Assembly: GCA_043777755.1 (NCBI GenBank)
Contig: JAYWHK010000156.1
Span: 1-9,731 of the forward strand
From: CANHEE01 sp043777755
GTDB taxonomy: Bacteria > Bacteroidota > Bacteroidia > Chitinophagales > Saprospiraceae
Reading direction: 5' to 3'
Length of the DNA stretch: 9,731 bases
Under the pieces are notes generated by a model that was not told the origin of the DNA, did no database searches, and saw nothing but the letters and a program-made list of their open reading frames with translations. Positions 6,413 through 9,731 of this stretch are shown here, piece after piece. Numbering within the stretch: position 1 is the stretch's first letter; the number at the start of each line of letters is the position of its first letter. The position numbers and the translations under genes are program-made.

Positions 6413-7363
6413 ATGAATATTTCAGTTGCCATACCTTTATACAATGAAGAAGAATCTTTGCCAGAATTAATGGCGTGGATTGACCGTGTTATGCAAGCCA
6501 ATCATTTTTCTTATGAAGTGGTGTTGGTGGACGATGGTAGTACAGACAATTCTTGGGCAGTCATTGAGCGATTGGCGGCAGAAAATCCAAATCTTCGAGG
6601 TATAAAATTTCGGCGAAATTATGGAAAATCAGCTGGTTTACATACCGCTTTTGAAGCAGTCAAAGGAGATGTGGTGATTACGATGGACGCTGATTTGCAG
6701 GATAGTCCTGACGAAATTCCTGAATTGTATAGAATGGTTACGGAAGAAAATTATCATTTGGTAAGTGGCTGGAAACAAAAACGTTTCGACCCGCTTTCCA
6801 AGACGATTCCTACTAAAATCTACAACTGGGCAACTCGTAAGTTAAGCGGAATTGACAATCTACATGATTTTAATTGTGGATTAAAAGCCTACAAAAAAGA
6901 AGTGGTCAAATCCATCGAAATCTATGGCGAAATGCACCGTTATATTCCTGTTATTGCAAAATGGGCAGGTTTTGGACGCATTGGAGAGAAAGTTGTACAG
7001 CACCAAGCTCGAAAATATGGCGTTACAAAGTTTGGTTTGGAGCGTTTTGTTTTTGGATTATTGGATTTGTTGTCTATCACTTTTGTAGGTCGTTTCGGAA
7101 AACGCCCGATGCACTTGTTCGGAACGATTGGCACATTGATGTTTTTTGTAGGGCTTTTTTCAGCAGGTTACTTGGGTTTTAATAAAATGTGGAGCTTGTA
7201 TAATGGTATAAAACAACCTTTGGTCGTAACAAATGCTTGGTTTTACATTTCTTTGACAACAATGATTATTGGAACACAGCTTTTTTTAGCTGGTTTTTTG
7301 GCAGAATTAATTGCCCGCCAAAATGTGGATAGAAATAAATACGAAATTGAGAAAACCTTGTAA
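6413..7363 (+). CDS. Family 2 glycosyltransferase, polyprenol-phosphate (DPM/GtrB) type
   Basis: The 316-residue protein has an N-terminal GT-A domain (about 1-220) and two C-terminal membrane helices (about 232-254 and 275-298). It shows the nucleotide-sugar site ISVAIPLYNEEESLP then VDDGSTD (39-45), the metal-binding DADLQD (92-97), and the LVSGWKQKRFDP and DFNCGLKAY segments typical of dolichol/undecaprenyl-phosphate mannosyl- or glucosyltransferases of the GtrB/DPM1 group. Such enzymes move a sugar from a nucleotide donor to undecaprenyl phosphate on the cytoplasmic face, for later transfer to glycans, LPS or proteins. The donor sugar cannot be read from the sequence. There is no flippase or acceptor-transferase gene in the window, so its pathway is unknown. 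It shares a transcript with the TrhA-like gene upstream. Confidence 0.93.
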   Translation: MNISVAIPLYNEEESLPELMAWIDRVMQANHFSYEVVLVDDGSTDNSWAVIERLAAENPNLRGIKFRRNYGKSAGLHTAFEAVKGDVVITMDADLQDSPDEIPELYRMVTEENYHLVSGWKQKRFDPLSKTIPTKIYNWATRKLSGIDNLHDFNCGLKAYKKEVVKSIEIYGEMHRYIPVIAKWAGFGRIGEKVVQHQARKYGVTKFGLERFVFGLLDLLSITFVGRFGKRPMHLFGTIGTLMFFVGLFSAGYLGFNKMWSLYNGIKQPLVVTNAWFYISLTTMIIGTQLFLAGFLAELIARQNVDRNKYEIEKTL

Positions 7364-7372
7364 ATTTAAGTG

Positions 7373-7412
7373 GTCGTAAGTCAATAAGTCGTAAGTCCGA
7401 AAGTCGTTAGTG
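7373..7412. repeat. Degenerate 15-bp tandem repeat (GTCGTAAGTC type)
   Basis: Three units begin GTCGTAAGTC, GTCGTAAGTC and GTCGTTAGTG at 7373, 7388 and 7403, with a 15-base period. The third unit is cut short after ten bases. The array starts 9 bases after the glycosyltransferase stop. Similar AGTCGTAAGTC strings are, from memory, frequent between genes in this phylum. Confidence 0.75.
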
Positions 7413-7550
7413 TTTTGATTATCAATAGATTACGAAATTTTATAACTCTGTTTGTTTAGACATTACTACTTAGTACATCGTTTTTTTAGTTATTTAACGT
7501 TTGGAGTTGTTTGAAATAGTTCTAACTAATTGAAAACCAAAACAATAGAA

Positions 7551-7570
7551 CAATAACAAACAATAACAAA
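7551..7570. repeat. Short 10-bp direct tandem repeat
   Basis: Two exact copies of CAATAACAAA lie back to back, preceded by a related partial unit (CAATAGAA, 7543-7550). This is low-complexity intergenic sequence; no function is inferred. Confidence 0.6.
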
Positions 7571-7630
7571 CTCTTCAAACAGTGTACTTAGTATCACTCA
7601 GAAACCTGACTTTTGATTATTTTTAGTTTT

Positions 7631-7658
7631 TTTGAATGAAAAAATAATTTTAGCTTTG
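7631..7658 (+). promoter_or_regulatory. Bacteroidota-type promoter for the TPR / BatD-like operon
   Basis: TAGCTTTG at 7651-7658 is an exact match to the -7 consensus TAnnTTTG. A TTTG at 7631-7634 gives a 16-base spacer, shorter than the usual 19-21, so the -33 box is the weaker part. Transcription would start near 7665, leaving a leader of roughly 40 bases that contains a hairpin. Confidence 0.6.
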
Positions 7659-7664
7659 TGCCGT

Positions 7665-7683
7665 AGCGGTAAATTCTACCGCT
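7665..7683 (+). promoter_or_regulatory. Leader hairpin upstream of the TPR lipoprotein
   Basis: AGCGGTA (7665-7671) pairs perfectly with TACCGCT (7677-7683) around a five-base AATTC loop. It sits at or just after the predicted transcription start and 20 bases before the ATG. It is GC-rich against its surroundings. It could protect the 5' end of the mRNA or be part of a dispersed repeat; it is too small for a known riboswitch class. Confidence 0.55.
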
Positions 7684-7703
7684 GAACACTCAATAATTAA
7701 AAA

Positions 7704-8711
7704 ATGATGAAAAATAAATTTGCCTTACTGTTATTTACAAGCGTAATGCTTCTTTTTGCTTGTAAAAATGATTCTAAAAAAACCGAATTGCTCGTTACAG
7801 GAAATCCTTTAATTGATGATTTGAGTAAAAAAATTGTAGAAAATCCAAAAGACCCATCTATTTATGCGATGCGTGCTGCGGCTTTTTACAAGGAAGAAAT
7901 CTACGATGAAGCCATCAAAGATTTGGCAAAAGCCCTTGCGATGGATTCTACCAATGCGGATTATCACCATATTTTGGCAGATGTATATATGGACAAAAAT
8001 GATTCTCGAATGGCACTTCGCACCATGGAAAGAGTTGTTGCTTTACATCCTAAAAGGATTCAATCTTTGCTAAAGCTCGCTGAATTTCAGTACATTGTAG
8101 AACAATACAAGCCTTCGATTCAGACCTCAGCACAGATTTTGGAAGCTGACCCGCAGTGTGCAGAAGGTTTTTTTATGCAAGGTAAAAATTTATCAGCACT
8201 CAACGAAAATGATAGGGCGATTGCTGCATTCAAAAAATGTACGTCCCTTAAATCAGACCATGTTGATGCTTGGATTGAACTTGGTCATCTGATGAACGAC
8301 AAAAAAGATGCTTCGGCTCTTCAATATTTTCAAACAGCACAGCGAATCGACTCCTCTAATGTGATTGCTATTTTTGGTGAAGCGACTTATTTTAGCAGTA
8401 AAAATCAGTTGGACAAAGCAATAGATTGTTACAAAAGAGCCATTCGTTTTGATGCGCAAAATGCTGATGCTTACTACAATATTGGGCTTTTGAATCTTGA
8501 TTTGAAAAAAGTAAAAGAAGCAAAAGAGAATTTTAATATTTGCACCAATGTTGATCCACAATTTGTAATGGGTTTCTTTTACAGAGGCATAAGCAATGAG
8601 CAATTGGGCGCAAGCGATGAAGCAAAAAAGGATTATGAACAAACTTTGCGCCTTTCTCCTAATTTTGAACGTGCCAAACTCGCTTTGGATAAATTGAATT
8701 TGAAAAAATAA
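7704..8711 (+). CDS. TPR-repeat lipoprotein
   Basis: The 335-residue protein has a lipoprotein signal (FALLLFTSVMLLFAC, acceptor Cys20) followed by about eight tetratricopeptide repeats filling residues 51-321 (for example DPSIYAMRAAAFYKEEIYDE at 50-69 and NADAYYNIGLLNLDLKKVKE at 253-272). TPR superhelices bind partner proteins, so a periplasmic or outer-membrane scaffold is likely, and no enzyme domain is present. It is followed after six bases by the BatD-like gene, so the two are surely co-transcribed. In Bacteroidota, TPR proteins (BatC/BatE) commonly sit beside BatD in aerotolerance-type operons, but those are not usually of this long lipoprotein form, so the Bat link is an inference. 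A second ATG three bases downstream is equally possible as the start. Confidence 0.9.
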   Translation: MMKNKFALLLFTSVMLLFACKNDSKKTELLVTGNPLIDDLSKKIVENPKDPSIYAMRAAAFYKEEIYDEAIKDLAKALAMDSTNADYHHILADVYMDKNDSRMALRTMERVVALHPKRIQSLLKLAEFQYIVEQYKPSIQTSAQILEADPQCAEGFFMQGKNLSALNENDRAIAAFKKCTSLKSDHVDAWIELGHLMNDKKDASALQYFQTAQRIDSSNVIAIFGEATYFSSKNQLDKAIDCYKRAIRFDAQNADAYYNIGLLNLDLKKVKEAKENFNICTNVDPQFVMGFFYRGISNEQLGASDEAKKDYEQTLRLSPNFERAKLALDKLNLKK

Positions 8712-8717
8712 GCTCAA

Positions 8718-9599
8718 ATGCGTTTTATCTCTTTTATTTTCTTCATTTTTCAATTATTGTCTTTTGTGAGTACTGCACAAAACGCAAAAGTTTCTGTTGC
8801 CATTGAAAAAACCGCCATGTTTATTGGCGACCAAACTGTTTTGACACTAATTATTGATGAAAGTGAACACATCAAAATTGCGCCAATTGATTGGAAGAAA
8901 ATCGAACAAAATAAATGGGAAGTGATTTCAGAAGAACCTTTGGAGTTCGTCAATGCCAATAAGCGAAAAGCTTCAGCAGTAATTACGACTTTTGAGTTGG
9001 GCGAATTGGTGATTCCTCCAATTCCAATCTGTCTGAGTGTTGATAAAGACTATACCGATACTATTTATTCAGATACCATCAAAATGACGATATATCCCGT
9101 AGCTCCTGACAGCATAGGACTTGCTCCAATCAAAGATATTATTGTTGAAAAAAAGGATTTTTCGGATTATCAATGGTATATCCTTGGCGTTTTATTGACT
9201 ATTGCTGCATTGGCTTATGCAATGTATTGGAAACAGAATCAGTTGAGAAAAGAAGCGATTTTGTACCAAGCGGAACAAAATAGTACAACAAAAGCACTAA
9301 GAAAGCTACAACAATTAGAACAGAAAAAACTCATCGAGAAAGGCGAAAAGAAGACTTTTTGTACTGAATTGACCTATATTTTACGAGAATTTCTTGCAAA
9401 TGAATATCAATTTGACGCTTTAAAAATGACTTCCTCAGAGATTATTTATTTTTGTAAAAAAGAAAAAATTTTAGAAGAGCAATGGTTTGATTTAGAAAAA
9501 ATATTAAATATTTCTGATTATGTTAAGTTTGCAGAAGGTGAAGCAGAAAATACTTTTTTTGCCAATGCCTTAGAAGATGCAAAAAAATTGATTGTCTGA
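8718..9599 (+). CDS. BatD / DUF4381-like single-pass membrane protein
   Basis: The product has 293 residues. A Sec signal peptide (1-20, ending FVSTA) is followed by a periplasmic beta domain (about 22-128) with the pattern VAIEKTAMFIGDQTVLTLII and TTFELGELVIPPIPI seen in BatD-type proteins, which begin with a statement on binding or measure of oxygen-tolerance operons. Next is the linker GLAPIKDII, a transmembrane helix (about 152-170), and a cytoplasmic helical tail (171-293) with a charged coil and YILREFLANEYQFDALKMTS, resembling DUF4381 tails. Such proteins usually lie in MoxR-DUF58-vWA (BatA/BatB) clusters, but none of those genes is in this window and the terminal repeat follows 35 bases after the stop. 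The role is unknown. The domain assignment is by eye and from memory. Confidence 0.75.
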   Translation: MRFISFIFFIFQLLSFVSTAQNAKVSVAIEKTAMFIGDQTVLTLIIDESEHIKIAPIDWKKIEQNKWEVISEEPLEFVNANKRKASAVITTFELGELVIPPIPICLSVDKDYTDTIYSDTIKMTIYPVAPDSIGLAPIKDIIVEKKDFSDYQWYILGVLLTIAALAYAMYWKQNQLRKEAILYQAEQNSTTKALRKLQQLEQKKLIEKGEKKTFCTELTYILREFLANEYQFDALKMTSSEIIYFCKKEKILEEQWFDLEKILNISDYVKFAEGEAENTFFANALEDAKKLIV

Positions 9600-9634
9600 T
9601 TGGAAATTAGAGATTAAGATATTGGATATTACAA

Positions 9635-9731
9635 ACTCGATGTTCCAGTTTTTGAAATTTTAGGTATAAATTTTTTAGACACTAAAATTTTATAACATTT
9701 TTATAATTTTTATAAAAATAAAATATCAATA
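9635..9731 (+). repeat. AT-rich repeat, right copy (inverted relative to left copy)
   Basis: This copy matches the reverse complement of 1-94, with 35 identical bases at the inner edge (9635-9669). It retains the 9-bp inverted repeat (9655-9663 with 9682-9690, 18-base loop) and the 14-bp palindrome (9706-9719). It starts 35 bases after the BatD-like stop on the same strand, so it may act as that operon's 3' end. The reading frame that encodes the lipoprotein tail in the left copy is here open for only about 14 codons, so no gene is attached. Confidence 0.9.

Larger units (their letters stand above)
7364..7703. other. 340-bp gene-free region with repeats, a promoter and a leader hairpin
   Basis: No protein or RNA gene is visible. 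From left to right the region holds a degenerate 15-bp tandem repeat (7373-7412), a plain AT-rich stretch, a 10-bp tandem repeat (7551-7570), a promoter (7631-7658) and a hairpin (7665-7683) just before the TPR lipoprotein gene. There is no GC-rich terminator after the glycosyltransferase stop. Confidence 0.7.

Noticed and set aside
7373..7570. CRISPR array
   Set aside because: The repeats are only 10-15 bases, lack unique spacers of regular length, and no cas genes are present.
7467..7593. TACTTAGTA occurring twice (7467-7475 and 7585-7593)
   Set aside because: A 9-base match in AT-rich intergenic sequence can easily arise by chance, and no flanking structure is shared.
8253..8753. 166-codon minus-strand reading frame across the TPR and BatD-like genes
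   Set aside because: It is a shadow of two well-supported plus-strand genes and has no coherent protein features.
1..9731. A transposon or integrative element bounded by terminal inverted repeats
   Set aside because: There is no transposase, integrase or visible target-site duplication, and the genes inside are chromosomal housekeeping and envelope genes.

Overview
The window is AT-rich chromosomal DNA that looks like the phylum Bacteroidota. Four signs support this: a single-chain MurF-alanine racemase fusion, which is characteristic of that phylum; several short lipoproteins with a Cys lipobox; two promoters matching the phylum's TTTG / TAnnTTTG consensus; and a lack of clear Shine-Dalgarno sequences. 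The genus cannot be named from the sequence alone.

Left half, all genes on the minus strand. A surface-type lipoprotein with carboxypeptidase-regulatory-like domains (74-1409) is split by a one-base frameshift. After a gene-free gap (1410-1643) comes a lipoprotein of unknown function (1644-2267). It lies 35 bp downstream of the cell-wall enzyme fusion murF-alr (2303-4723), so the two are probably co-transcribed. A YceI-family lipoprotein (4839-5495) sits upstream of murF-alr, with a strong GC-rich hairpin just past its stop codon.

Right half, all genes on the plus strand. A divergent intergenic region holds a 92-bp nested palindrome (5532-5623) and apparent promoters on both strands. It is followed by a probable two-gene operon: an HlyIII/TrhA-type membrane protein (5761-6399) and a polyprenol-phosphate-type family 2 glycosyltransferase (6413-7363). 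A 340-bp gap carries 15-bp tandem repeats, a promoter and a leader hairpin. Then comes a second operon: a TPR lipoprotein (7704-8711) and a BatD/DUF4381-like single-pass membrane protein (8718-9599).

The most striking non-coding feature is a pair of inverted copies of a roughly 95-bp AT-rich repeat at the two extreme ends (1-94 and 9635-9731), with 35 bp identical at the inner edge. Each copy has a conserved hairpin and a 14-bp palindrome. The left copy supplies the last codons and stop of the split lipoprotein gene. The right copy lies just downstream of the BatD-like gene. The simplest reading is a dispersed repeat, probably one that also broke the assembly. No transposase, phage, CRISPR or defence gene is present. 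I see no convincing new multi-gene system; the interest lies in the repeats, the broken gene and the orphan TPR/BatD-like pair.
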